Part shown: positions 44,995-56,785 of the stretch, piece by piece
How positions within the stretch are numbered: the first letter of the stretch is position 1
How the letters are laid out: each line of letters opens with the position of its first letter
Assembly: GCA_036873135.1 (NCBI GenBank)
Contig: JAPTYO010000002.1
Span: 39,361,452-39,425,451, forward strand
Reading direction: 5' to 3'
Origin: Clarkia xantiana subsp. parviflora
Lineage: Eukaryota > Streptophyta > Magnoliopsida > Myrtales > Onagraceae
Length of the DNA: 64,000 nucleotides
The notes under the pieces: model-generated
Seen by the model: the letters and a program-made list of their open reading frames with translations, nothing else
Database searches by the model: none
What the model was told of the DNA's origin: nothing
Program-made: the position numbers and the translations under genes

Positions 44995-47900
44995 CTCGTG
45001 GAGGATCTGAAGGAGGTTGAGATTGACGGACCTCAGAGGAAGGTAAAAATCGGGTCTGCTATGACCGAAGAGACACCCCGAGAGTTGATCGATCTGCTGA
45101 AAAAGTTCAAGGAGCTGTTTGCCTGGTCCCCGAGCGACATGCCAGGAATAAGCCCCGATGTGATCGTACACGAGCTGAAGATTGATCCCATGATCAAACC
45201 TATCACGCAGAAAAGGCGTCTGATGGGCACAGACAAGAAGATCGCGATCCAGCAGGAGGTGGGCAGGTTGCTCGATGCTGGGTTTATCAAAGAGCTCCGA
45301 TTACAGACTTGGGTCGCTAATCCGGTATTGGTGAAGAAGACCAACGGGAAATGGCGGATGTGTGTTGATTTCCGCGACCTGAATAAGGCGTGCCCGAAGG
45401 ACTGTTACCCGCTCCTGAGAATCGACCAGCTGGTGGATGCTACGTCGGGACATGAGCTGTTGAGCTTCATGGATGCGTACTCAGGTTACAACCAGATCAA
45501 AATGGCTAAGGAGGACGATCCTCACACAGCATTTTATGCAGACAGTGACATCTATCACTACGATGTCATGCCTTTCGGATTGATCAACGCCGGGGCAACC
45601 TACGAGCGAATGGTGAACAAGCTGTTTGGAGATATGCTAGGGGAGACCATGGAGGCTTACGTGGATGATATGCTTGTGAAGTCCCGGCAAGCTGAGGATC
45701 ATGTGCACAACCTAGCCATGGCGTTTGAGCGGATGAGGCTTCATCAAGTTTGCTTAAACCCGACAAAATGCGCCTTCGGAGTCCACTCAGGGAAGTTTCT
45801 GGGCTTTATGGTGAGCCAAAGAGGAATTGAGGTGAATCCCGAGAAGCTGAGGGCGATCGAGGAGATGCAGTCTCCGATAAACCATCGGGAGGTGCAAGTG
45901 CCGAATGGCCGACTGGCTGCAATGAATCGCTTCCTGTCCAAGGCAAGTGACCGATCAATGCCATTTTTTGAAGTCCTGAGGGCCAACAAGAAGTTTGAAT
46001 GGACCACCAGGTGTGAAGAAGCGTTCCAAGCACTCAAGCAGCACCTTCGCACCCTCCCGCCGTTGGCGAAACCGGTTCCAGGCGAACCGCTCTACCTTTA
46101 TTTGGCTGTTTCTGAATTTGCATTAGCTCTGTGTTAGTGAAGGTTGTCGAGGGTCATCAAGTCCCCGTCTATTATGTAAGCAAGGCGTTTGCCAAGTCTG
46201 AATTGAATTATCCTGCCGTTGAGAAGTATCTCTTTGCGTTAATTATAACTGCTCGGAAGCTGAGGCCTTATTTCCATGCACACGAGATTACTGTGTTGAC
46301 GAATCAGCCTCTGAAGCATTTTTTGAACCGACCGGATGCGTCGGGGAGATTAGTAAAATGGGCAGTAGAGCTTAGTGAGTTTCGCATACACTTTGCTCCG
46401 AGAATGGCTATTAAGGGCCAGGCATTGGCGGATTTCATAGCAGAGTCTACAGCCCCCGATCTAGAAGAAGCGGGCCCTATAAAGGGGGCAACCATGGAGG
46501 TCCCGACAGAAGAACAACCAAAGAGGGCAGAGCAATCAGAACAGCCAAACGAGGGAAATACCTGGGAGATGTACACGGATGGCTCCTCGAGTTCGGACGG
46601 ATCAGGAGCAGGCTTTGTGTTGATACCACCAGGCGAAGGTGAGCCGCTTCGATATGCCTTGGCTTTAACGTTTAAGGCCACGAACAACGAAGCGGAGTAC
46701 GAGGCCCTTATCACGGGCCTAAAAATTGCCAAAGGTACAGTTGCTCACTTGAGAGTGAAGTGCGACGCGGCCTTGATTGTGAACCAGGTCCAAGGGCGAT
46801 ATGAGGCGAAGAGCCCGATGATGAAAAAGTACCTTCGTGAGGTGCAAGTCTTGAAGGAAAGCTTCAAAAGCTTCGATATCGAGGCGATCCCGAGGGAAGA
46901 AAACGTGGAGGCAGACACTTTGAGCAAATTTGCCCTGGGGGCACCCTTGGAGGAAAATCGGAAGGTGCACTTCTTGGAGAAGGTGATCTTGTCGATCACC
47001 GACCCGACACAGGTGTGTGCCATTGAAGCAGGATCGGAGGAGGAGCCCACTTGGATGACCCCGATAGTCGCGTACCTGAATACGGGGGCAGTCCTCGATG
47101 ATAAGGTAGTAGCTGACATGATACGTCGGATCGCGGCTAATTACGTGATGCTGGACAATAGGCTATACAAGAAGGGCTGGTTCTCGACTCCGTATTTGAA
47201 GTGTGTGGCTGAGCCCGACACAAGTCGAATCCTGAAAGAGGTGCATGAAGGGATCGCGGCTTGTCATGAAGGGGCCCGATCCATCATGAGGAAAGTGCTG
47301 AACTTGGGTTATTATTGGCCTACGATGAGCAAGGAGGCGACGGCGTTGGTCCTATCCTGTGATGAGTGCCAGAGGTACGACCCGAGTATCATGGCTCCGG
47401 CTGCTAATCTGACGTCCATCAAGAGTGCTTGGCCCTTTGCGCAGTGGGGCATCGACTTGGTGGGACCTCTTCCACAAGCACAAGGACAATGTTAGTACTT
47501 ACTTGTAGCTATCGATTATTTTTCGAAATGGATAGAGGCAAAGGCATTGGCCAGAACGACGGGGAACCAGATCGTCAAGTTCCACCAGACCCATATTGTG
47601 TCCAGATACGGGATTCCTAAGGTGGTGATCAGCGACAATGGTCCGCCGTTTAACGGGTCTCAAGTGAAGGAGTATCTGGAAGAGTTGAATATCGAGCATC
47701 GGACAGCTTCTGTACGCCATGCTCAGACTAATGGCCAGGTGGAATCAGCCAACAAAATCGTGATGGATGGCCTGAAGAAGAGGGTCTATGCCTTGAAGGG
47801 CAAATGGCTGAACGAGCTGGAAAACGTGCTTTGGGCCGTTAGAACGATGCCCAAACGAGCAACCGGGGAGACTCCGTTTGGCCTTGTTTATGCACGGAGG

Positions 47901-48285
47901 CTGTCGCTCCAGTGGAGGTGGCCGTAGCATTACATCGGATGAGATATTACGAGCCTCTGACGAACGATGAAATGAGACGTCTGTACTTGGACTTACTTGA
48001 AGAGAAGAGGCGGGAAGCCGACGAAGTCCAGGCTCGAATGCGTTTGGCGATGGCCAGGTATTACAATCGGCGAGTTAAGTCCCGACAATTCTTCGTCGGG
48101 GAGCTGGTTTGGCGTCGCAACGAACTCACCCTTTTGGATCGTATCGGCAAGATGTCACCAAAATGGAAGGACCTTACAAGGTCGTGGGGATGCCAGCCCC
48201 GAATGCATACAAGTTGGAAGACCTCGATGGCAGAGTATTAAAGCATTCTTTTAGTTGCAAACACTTGAAGAAACACCATGCTTGA
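44995..48285 (+). pseudogene. pol of B3, broken (3' segment after A2)
   Basis: It continues the frame cut by A2 at the linker (VEDLKEVEIDGPQRK). RT with intact VDFRDLNKA and YVDD (45658-45669), then gypsy-type RNase H, archaeal-type RNase H (TDGS near 46577, NEAEYEAL near 46690, KCDAALIVNQ), integrase finger and core, and the C-terminal part ending at TGA 48283-48285. Lesions: one-base deletion near 46122, TAG near 47493, one-base deletion near 47888, another near 48170. The double RNase H is a known Tat-clade trait. Confidence 0.9.
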
Positions 48286-48990
48286 TGAAAAGTCGCCTTA
48301 GGTGGTGCCCGATGAAAAGTCGCCTTAAGTGGTGCCTGATGAAAAGTCGCCTTAAGTGGTGCCCGATGTAAAATCGCCTTAAGTGGTGTAAGTTATTTGT
48401 CGTTTGATTCGATGTAAGCAAATTTTGTGCCATCAATTAATAAAGAGGTTGCTTCCAGTCAGAATTATTCTTAGATTTATTCTAAGCATTATAAAGTCGC
48501 CTTGAATGGCGCACGGGAAAAGTCGCCTTAAATGGTGCTCGACGAAAAAAGTCGCATTGAGTGGTGCACGAGAAAAGTCGCCTTGAGTGGTGCACGAGAC
48601 TAAGTTGTCTTAAGTGATGCATGAAAAAAAGTCGCCTTGAGTGGTGCACGAGAAAGTCGCCTTGAGTGGTGCACGAGACTAAGTCGTCTTAAGTGATGCA
48701 TGAGATCAAGTCGTCTTAAGTGATGCACGAGAAAAGTCGCCTTGAGTGGTGCACGAGACTAAGTCGTCTTAAGTGATGCATGAAAAAAGTCACCTTGAGT
48801 GGTGCACGAGATTAAGTCGTCTTAAGTGATGCATGAGATCAAGTCGTCTTAAGTGATGCACGAGAAAAGTCGTCTTAAGTGATGCGTGTTTCTTAGATTT
48901 ATTCTAAGTACTGGAAAGTCGCCTTAAGTGGTGCAAGTTAGTAAATCGTCTTAAGTGATGTATGAGAATGTCTTAAGTGTCGAGGTTTCG
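48286..48990. repeat. Tandem repeat block of B3
   Basis: About 30 units of 19-21 bp with core AAGTCGCCTTAAGTGGTGC and AAGTCGTCTTAAGTGATGC variants, broken by CTTAGATTTATTCTAAG palindromes near 48470 and 48893. Convergent 3' region. Confidence 0.9.
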
Positions 48991-49124
48991 ACTTAAGCAA
49001 ATATAGCAAAGCCACATGGAGAAGTGCACAGAAAAATCGGAACTAAGAATGTTTGATATTAATGGGGCTCAAAGGCCCGACGATTACAAAACGAGGGAAA
49101 TACAAGGACTCTAGAGATAAGAAG

Positions 49125-51814
49125 TTAGGCTTGGTCCTTGTCGGCGGCATCTACGGGAGCTGGGTCCACAAGGTCGGTAGCAGAAGGCTTCACTGGGTCA
49201 GCCGCTGGAGGGTCGACTATCGGGGCATCAGCACTTGAAGGCTCCGCTGTGTCTTCAACAATCACGGGAGTACTCCCCCCATCACTCTCCTCCGAAAGGG
49301 CAAAGTATTTCTTCGCGAAGGGAGCAAGAGAAGGAGACTTGTCGAAGTTGATGGCGTCGCCATACTCTAGGTGGAGCTCCTCAACCGCGTTGAAGAAGGT
49401 GTTCTCCACCTCCGCGCTGCAGAACTTCACAGCGTCAGCCTGGAAGTCTTCAGAACTCCGATAATCCTCCCGACCCTTGATCTCGGCCGCGACCAGCTGC
49501 GCGGGAACCCCCGTAACTTGTTCCTCCAGAGCCTTCTTCTCGAGGACCAGCTTGTCCTCAGCAGCCTGCCGCTCCTGTCGCTCCCGCCTCAGGAGCTCCT
49601 CGAAGTCACCAACCTGCTTTTGGAGGTCCCGAGCCTTTCGGTCGAGGATGGCCTGCTCCTTGGCCAGTTTCCCCCGCGAAGACTTGGAGGCCGCGAGATC
49701 CTCCTTAAGCTTGGCGATGGCCGCCCGGTCCCGCTCCCGGGACTCCTCAAAGGCGAAGAGGTATCCAAAGAGACGGTTGAAGTCCCCGATCTCCTGCGAT
49801 AGAAGAAAGAGAAATGTTAACGGACAAGCAATCAGTCTTACTGATGAAAGAGAGATGTGAGTTTTACCTCTATCCGACGCAGAGACATGTCTCGAACGTC
49901 CCGACGCATCGCCTCCCGATTCAAGGAAATTGGATACCGCATGCTGGGCAGGATCGAGCCTGCCAGCAGATGCAGAGCCAGCTCCGAGTGGGCATCCCCT
50001 TGACGAAGCTGGACCCCTTGCAGCGTTTGGATTGGGGTCCAGGGAGCATCCGCCTGCGCGGGGTCGAAGGCCCTATAGAAACTCCCGTCGAGAGGGAGAG
50101 GAGGAGGGCCAGCACGAGTCGTGGAGGGACGCGACTCCGGCTCGCCCCGGGCGGGGGAAGGAGTGAAATCGTGGATGGGCGACGGCTGTCGCTGCTGCGG
50201 AGAAGACGAGGGGGGCAGCCCCTGGGAGGTTGGTTTCAGGGGGGACTGCCCCGTCCTCCGACGATGACGAAGGGAGCCACCTTCATCAGTCTCCTCGGAG
50301 GAGTCCAAGGTTTCCACCCGACGAAATTGTTCGCCGGTCGGGGTTTCTTCCCCTGTTGAAGGAGGCGCCCCTGTTGAGGGTGGTGCACCGGCTGAAGCTC
50401 CAGCATCCGACGGAGCTCCTGAGCGACCTGCACCTAGAGGACGAGAGGCTTCAGAAACGTAATCAGGGAGTTCATTAGTGTTCTTACACCAAACAATACG
50501 TCGGGAGACATATTGGTCCTTCCCGTGGTAATTGTAGTAGCCCGCCTTCAGGACACGAGGAATTTCCCCCCGGAGGACTCGTTTGACATCAGCAATGCGG
50601 GCTTCTATGGTCGAAGGAATCAACTCCTTCGGAACCAGCCTCCTGTAGGATTTAATAGCGAGGCGGAGCTTTTTACCTTCTTCAGTGCTCTGGACATCAA
50701 AGAGTTTATCCACCTCCACGCGGCTCCGCTTTGGTTTCTCCGCGGAAGGAGATCCCGATGGAGCAGCAGCCTTCTTGGCTGACTTCCTCTTCCGCGTAGG
50801 GCGGACAGCATCGGTCTCCCTCTGCTTAAGGATCAGATTGGTCAGCACGGATACCTTCTTGGCTGCAAACAGTAAAAGAAAAAGGATTAGAGATTTACCC
50901 ACAAAACCATATTGGAGGGGCCGTCGAAGAGCTGCCCCCCGGAGATTATGTCGAGGAGTCGGATCCCGGCATTCACCAAGTCCCGCTCCACGAGAGAATT
51001 GGCGTCAAGGGGAGTGTAGGACTCCCCCCACCGGTAAAGCTGGATGAGCTGAAGAGTTTGGAAGTCCTCGTCGGTGTAGGTGTGGAAGGCAGGAGGAGAA
51101 TCCGCTTCCACCTCCCATCGGGGCCACGGGATCGAGGAGTTTTTGATGAAGAACCTCTTCCACCCACTATTGTCGGACCCCGTATCGACCAGGAGTCCCC
51201 GACCCTTGACTACCTTCCAGGTGTCAGCGGTCCAGTTGCACAACCCGAGTTGCGTCTTGTTCCACTTCGGCATCCGGGGGTAGAAGGCGCAAACCCCTGC
51301 CTCATTGCACTTCATCCCGTAGAAGGTCCTGAAGAGCTTGAGGCTGTATACCCACTGCTGTCGGAAGCAGAGGACTTGGAAGGCGTTCCACAGGCGTATG
51401 GCATGCGGAGAGAAAGTGGTCGGATGAGTTTTGTAGTGCTGGCACATCTCGACCAGATTACCGCAGAAGGGAAATCTGATCCCCGCGGATACTTGTCCCG
51501 TAGAGACAAATACCTCCCCTTTCTGGGGACGAGTAACCTCAAGGTTACCCGAGGGACGGGGAAAGGGATAGTGGAAACGAGGTTCCCAGGTAGAGGTGAT
51601 GCATCCCTCCCAGAGAGCTGCATCGTAGGCGGTGCTGGAAATTTCGTTCAGACCATAGTCGAAGTTAAAGGGCTTCCTTCCCTCGGATCCGGATTCACTG
51701 TCTGAAATCAGCCATGGAATGGGACATTGGGTTTTCCGGGAAATTACGAACAAATCAAGCAGAAATAAAGGGAGAAGATAAGCAAACAACAAAGAAGAAA
51801 CCCTTACCAGACAT
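49125..51814 (-). CDS. Antisense gene of B3: intact four-exon PF04195-like protein (822 aa)
   Basis: Exons on minus: 51814-51808 (ATGTCTG), 51701-50899, 50857-49868 and 49793-49125 (stop TAA). Introns have GT donors; the acceptors are TTTCAG, CCAAG (five bases after a CAG, needed for frame) and CGCAG. Exons sum to 2469 bases without a stop or shift. Residues about 75-190 hold the PF04195-like core (GIRFPFCGNLVEMCQHY, LKLFRTFYGMK, DNSGWKR). Residues about 275-310 are strongly basic and NLS-like (RPTRKRKSAKKAAA). Residues about 350-590 are Ser/Pro-rich, 601-720 a coiled coil, and the tail is acidic and Pro/Asp-rich. A TATA box lies at 51980-51974. A nuclear, dimerising protein is inferred; no reaction is known. 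Two codons are missing near residue 186 relative to the other copies. Confidence 0.8.
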
Positions 51815-52345
51815 GATGATTGAAGGTTGAAGGAACGGACTTGACGTTGCCGGAAAGATGATCGGAGGAACACTAAGATCTTCGGAAACGCAGAGCTTGA
51901 ATTTGCCGAGAAATTGCAGAGAGGTTTTGAAAATTCGGAGACGGTAAAAGTGAAACTGTGCCCACGGTTAGGGTTTTATAGACGGAGAGGACAGCCGAAG
52001 GGACACTTCGATCTGAATCGTCGAAGTCGAACCGTCTGATCTGAACCGTTGAGATGAAACGTGCAGAATGGCAACGGACGCAATGATGAAACATCCTGAA
52101 AAGCACTTTTCAGAAAAGCAGGCGCGAAAAATCAGGCACGAGTACTGAAGGCGTCGCTTCGTTATCTGCTACATTAAATGGTTGGGGAACCGAGGAGTCC
52201 CTTCGGATTTGGCATTTATCCACAGGGTATTGAGGAAACGTGAACGAGAAGACTCACACTGGGTGACTATGACAAGGGAAAGATCCCCGACTTCGATGTC
52301 GGGAGATCGGGAGTTGAAAAGACACGACGAACTGAAAGTCCCTCA
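51815..52345. other. Promoter-side spacer of the B3 antisense gene
   Basis: Contains TTTTATA at 51974-51980 (TATAAAA on minus, 166 bp before the ATG). The remainder is non-coding and leads to the PPT. Confidence 0.65.
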
Positions 52346-52360
52346 TGTCTTGGGGGCAAA
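52322..52360 (+). promoter_or_regulatory. PPT of B3 with weak stem
   Basis: AAGACA (about 52318-52323) can pair with TGTCTT (52347-52352), which runs into GGGGGCAAA and the LTR start at 52361. The stem is shorter than in A and D. Confidence 0.55.
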
Positions 52361-53015
52361 TGATGGGTTCCGCTATAACCGTTAGGCTCTTTAATGGTGA
52401 GGAAACGGCAAATAGGCCCACTGGGCCCTAAAATAGAGGTCAAGAAGACCAAAGTGAAGGGTCCCGACGTAGGGAGTCCCGATGATGAAAGGTCCCGACA
52501 GCGTCGGTCCCGACAGGTGAGCAGGAAGCTCCCGATGAGAAGCCTTTAAGTAGGCCCCGATGACGAATCCCTGAGAATGATTGGCCCTGTCACGATGACG
52601 AGGGGCCCCGAGCGGTGACACAACGAGATAACACTGGAGTCCCCGATGTTAGTCGGGAATTGTTATCAGAGGATAAGGCCAAGATACGCGGGGCGTGGCC
52701 GAGATAAGCGAGATCATGGCCTAGATAGGCGGGATCGTGCCCGAGATACGCGGAATACGGGCTAACCACCTCCAATGGTTCACCAGGTAACTGAGGTACC
52801 TCTCCGCCTATAAAAGGGCAGAGGTCACCTCAGAACAATTACGTTGTGATATACACTTTGAGATTACTGCTTGCCAGTCCATACGAGACACTCATTTAAG
52901 CTTCGGAGAGGGTTTCTGGGTCACCGCCCGGTCTATCCCCTCTTTGCAGGACCACGTGGAGCGAAGGAGCTAGGATCGCCGTCAAAACCCGTACCGGAGT
53001 TCCACCGTGATCCAA
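52361..53015 (+). repeat. 3' LTR of B3
   Basis: 655 bp, TGATGGGTTCCG to CGTGATCCAA; the last two bases (CA) are lost. It lies five bases from the inverted 5' LTR of B2, making a large inverted repeat. Confidence 0.9.
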
Positions 53016-53020
53016 GCCAA

Positions 53021-53739
53021 TGTTGGATCACGGTGGAACTCCGGTACGATCTTTGACGGCGATCCTAGCTCCTTTGCTCCACGTAATCCTGCAAGAGGGG
53101 ATAGACCGGACGGTGACCCAGAATCCCTCTCCGATGCTTAAATGAGTATCTCGTATACAGTGGCAAGTAAGAATCTCAGAGTGTGTATCTCAAAAACGTA
53201 ATTGATCTGAGGTAGCCTCTGCCCTTTTATAGGCGGAGAGGTACCTCAGTTACCTGGTGAACCGTTAGGGGTGGTTAGCCCGTATTCCGCGTATCTCGGG
53301 TGCGATCCCGCCTATCTAGGCCATGATCTCGCTTATCTCGGCCACGCCCCGCGTATCTCGGCCTCGCTCCGTGTATCTTAACCACGTTCCGCGTGTCTCG
53401 GCAACGCCCCGCGTATCTCGGCCTTAACCTCTGATAACAAGTCCCGACTAATATCGGGGACTCCAGAGTTATCTCGTTATGTCACCGCTCGGGGCCCCTC
53501 GTCATCGTGACAGGGCCAATCATTCTCAGCGATTCATCATCGGGGCCTACTTAAAGGCTTCTCATCGGGAGCTTCCAGCTCACCTATCGGGGCCGACTCT
53601 GTCGGGACCTTACATCATCAGGACTCCCTACGTCGGGACCCTTCACCTTGGTCTTCTTGACCTCTGTTTTAGGGCCCAGTGGGCCTATTCGCCGTTTCCT
53701 CGCCGTTAAAGGGCCTAACGGCCATAGCGGAACCCATCA
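53021..53739 (-). repeat. 5' LTR of B2
   Basis: 719 bp, TGTTGGATCACGG to AACCCATCA on plus. TATAAAAG box at 53231-53224 on minus. TSD GCGGC follows at 53740. Confidence 0.92.
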
Positions 53740-53744
53740 GCGGC

Positions 53745-54210
53745 CACCTAGTGAACACAAGAGTCGGTGAATTATAGGTGAACTTGACCATCCCCATTGC
53801 TTATACCCTTAGTCTAACTCAACCAGTTTCCAAGACGTGGTCGCTTGGCCGTTTTCTTTGGCTCTACGCTCGTACGCCGGGAAGCAAACATTGAGCTAGA
53901 CTTTAGGTATAAGTTCTGAGTCCGAGAGGATACTTTGGATGCCTCTTCATAAGACATCCGGGATCAATCACACGCTCAAGGTGAAGAAGTATCCGCCCTT
54001 TGAATCTCTAGGATTCTAGCTAGCACAATCGAGCATGACCCCGTGGTCGAACATGGCACGCGCTGTATGAAGCACATGTCGATAGCGCACCTGGACTAGC
54101 CAGGATTGGGATATGTCAATCATGCTATCTCAGAATCTTTCGTCTTGCTCTGAATGTGGTTTTAATGATGGACTGGGTCCAACATGACGATGTAGAAAAT
54201 GAAGATTAAG
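53745..54210 (-). other. 3' non-coding tail of copia C2, proximal part
   Basis: On minus it follows the truncated RT and leads to the tail shared with C0 (CTAAGGGTATAAGCAATGGG). No RNase H or second half of RT is present here. Confidence 0.6.
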
Positions 54211-56700
54211 TCATGCATTAAGCGTGACAAGGTTATCGTTTCGTTTAACCAAGTTTATCCCCTGGTTCTTAGCCAATCCGTTTCCGACGATTTCCTCGTG
54301 GAATCTGCGATACCATTGCCGAGATGACTGTTTAAGACCATAAATAGACCTTTGGAGTTTGCAAACTTTACGTTCTTTGCCAGGAGTAATAAAGCCCTCT
54401 GGCTGCTCCATATAGAACTCTTCATCCAGGTTTCCATGGAGGAATGCGGTCTTAACATCCATTAGGTGCAGCTCTAGATCGAGACATGCAACAAGGGCAA
54501 GGATGGGCCTTACTGTGCTGTAACGCACAGTTGGTGAGTATGTTTCATCAAAGTCCACTCTGTGAATTTGGGTATATCCTTTCGCAACCAGTCCAGCTTT
54601 GTATCGCTCGACTTCTCCATTAGCAGTGAGTTTGAGTTTCTATACCCACTTGGCTCCTATTGGTCTGCGGTTAGCAAGTAAATCAACTAAAGACCATACC
54701 GAATTAGCTTTCATTGAGTCGATTTCATCCTCCATTGCTTTTCTCCATTCCTTTGCTTGGGGTCCTTCCATCGCTTGTTTGACCGTTAACGGTTCATCAA
54801 CAGACGTGAGAGTGAAAACTTCGCCTATCTCAATGGGATACTTCTCAGGAGAAGTACGTTGCCTTTCACTGCATCTAGGCTCATTCGTCCCATTTTGAGT
54901 CTGATTCATACTCCCACTTGGAATAATGCTTCTTATCGGAGCACTACTCCCACTGGGAATGATGGCGGAACTAGAACTTTGAGCAACAACTTTCTTAGGA
55001 CGACCCCTTCGTCTCGGGATTTCACCTCCGAGATTAGTTCTTTGATCGCTAGGACCTGGAGCTGAAGTGATCATCCTACTCCCACTTGAAATTATGGGAA
55101 TGATAGGTAGTTGTGTATCATGATTGTCAGGTGCTACTTGATTCGCATTGCCAACAATAGTGATTTGTGTTTGGGGGGGAGTGAGCCCTCCCATTGTATT
55201 TATAATGGGGATTTCGTCCTCATTAACCGAATCACTTGTTGTTGTGCCAAATCTCCCACTCGAAGAAAGTGGGACCTGAGAATCATCGTCATCATGTTCT
55301 AGTTCAGTCAGAACTTCGTCTGTCTTGATCTCTCGTAGCGATGGAAATTCGTCCTCAAGAAAAGTGACGTCTCTGGACTCATGTTCGTATGCACTACCAT
55401 TTTCTAGAGCTGACACAAATACATAACCTTTTGAGTTCTCAGAGTATCTTATGAAGATACTTTTAAGTCTTCTGGGCCCTAACTTGCCAAAACGGCTGTC
55501 AGTTGTATGCGTATAAGTTGCGCATCCCCAAGGTCGCAGCCTGGTAAGATTTAACTCTCTACCGGTCCATAGATCATACGGTGTTGTGTTAACTGCTTTC
55601 GATGGGACAAGGTTTAGTACATGAGTGGCAGTAAGCAATGCATCTCCCCCAAAAGAAATTGGTAATTGTGCTCGTGACATCATGGTTCTAACCATGTCTA
55701 GGAGAGTCCGATTACGACGTTCAACCACACCATTCTGTTGTGGTGTGTTGGGGGATCGTCGTTTGACGGGCGATCCCTCTTTCTTTGCATAACTTATCAA
55801 ACTCATTAGAGAGATATTCTCCACCTCTATCGGTCCGTAGGGTTTTCACCTTTCGCTCCTGTTGATTCTCCACGAGCTTTAGAAAGCTTTTATAGCAATC
55901 TATAGCTTCAGATTTACGAGTAATCAAATGAGTAAACCCAAATCGGGTGTAGTCGTCAATGAAAGTTACGAAGTATCGCTTTCCATTTCTTGCAGTTACG
56001 TTCATTGGTCCACATATGTCGGAATAGATTATCTGCAATGGAAATTCTGCTTGTTTTGCTTCACCGTATGGCTTGCGGGTGGATTTTCCAGCTAGACAGT
56101 CATGACAAGTGTGTTTTACCACACTATTTGTTCCGGGCAAAAGCCCTCGTCGTGCTAACGATTGAACTCTGTCATAGCCTATATGTCCAAGCCGCGAATG
56201 CCATCTGGTTGCGGCAGTTTCTGCTTCTTTGGAGGACATTGCATACATTCTATATGAATATACATTGCCATGTAAATCCATGAAAAATAAACCATTATAA
56301 GAAAAGGCATATCCAAATAAAGTATCCCCTTTATTTATCCGGACCAAGGATCTCTCGAATGATAAAACAAAGTTTTTATTCATAAGAGCAGAAACAGAAA
56401 CAACATTTCTACGGATTCTAGGAGCAAAAAGGACATGTTCTAGAAGTAAGGATTTGCCATTGCCTATTGGAAATTTGCAACTTCCTACCCCTATGACTTC
56501 AACTTGTGAGTTGTCGCCAATGTATATCCTTTTAGAATCCTTCGGCAATCGTCTAAACTTGGCAAATAGATCTTTGTCGTTGGCTATGTGGTCTGTTGCA
56601 CCTGAATCAAGAATCCAAGACGGATTTGAGTCAGTTAACATGAAAGTTGAGGAAACTAAATCTTCCTCTACATAACCAAATTCGCATACCTTTTCAGGAT
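54211..56700 (-). pseudogene. pol of copia C2, truncated and frameshifted
   Basis: Minus order: protease WILDSGATDHIAN (DSG active site) near 56610, GAG-pre-integrase RWHSRLGHIGYDRV with CHDCLAGKS finger, integrase core from IYSDICGPM through FIDDYTR and TLRTDRGGEYLS, frameshift near 55760, NGVVERRNRTLLDMVRTMM (Glu of DDE) and the C-terminal part, then the RT start (AKEWRKAMEDEIDSM). A TAG at 54642-54640 follows AKWV. RT resumes in 54558-54211 with DETYSPTVR, DVKTAFLHGNL, YMEQPEGF and SIYGLKQ, then stops; the YVDD half and RNase H are missing. Integrase before RT shows Ty1/copia order. Confidence 0.9.
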
Positions 56701-56785
56701 GCGATTTGCTGGAACCTGCACCATCGCTTATTCGGCGTGGGCTGGAATTCCCGCAAACTATCTCAGATTTTAATATGGGACTGCC

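Larger units (their letters stand above)
31388..53015 (+). mobile_element. B3: Tat-type element split by the A2 insertion
   Basis: 5' LTR 31388-32104, PBS, gag-pro (32141-34452), A2 insertion (34453-44989), pol (44995-48285), tandem repeats, antisense gene (51814-49125), PPT, 3' LTR 52361-53015. The left TSD is GCGCC (31383-31387). At the right, the LTR end CA and the first bases of the TSD are missing: the sequence reads CCAAGCCAATGTTGG where CCAACAGCGCCAATGTTGG would be expected, a 4-base loss. Confidence 0.9.
22058..53739 (-). mobile_element. B2: Tat-type element split by the B3 insertion
   Basis: 3' LTR at 22058-22776 and 5' LTR at 53021-53739, both minus and both 719 bp, with TSD GCGGC at 22053-22057 and 53740-53744. 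Internal parts in plus order: PPT, antisense gene (23309-26027), tandem repeats, gag-pol on minus (31336-26835), PBS. B3 (with A2 inside) landed in the PBS, leaving the 5' LTR about 21.6 kb from its gag. The LTR pair differs at about 20 positions by eye. Confidence 0.92.
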
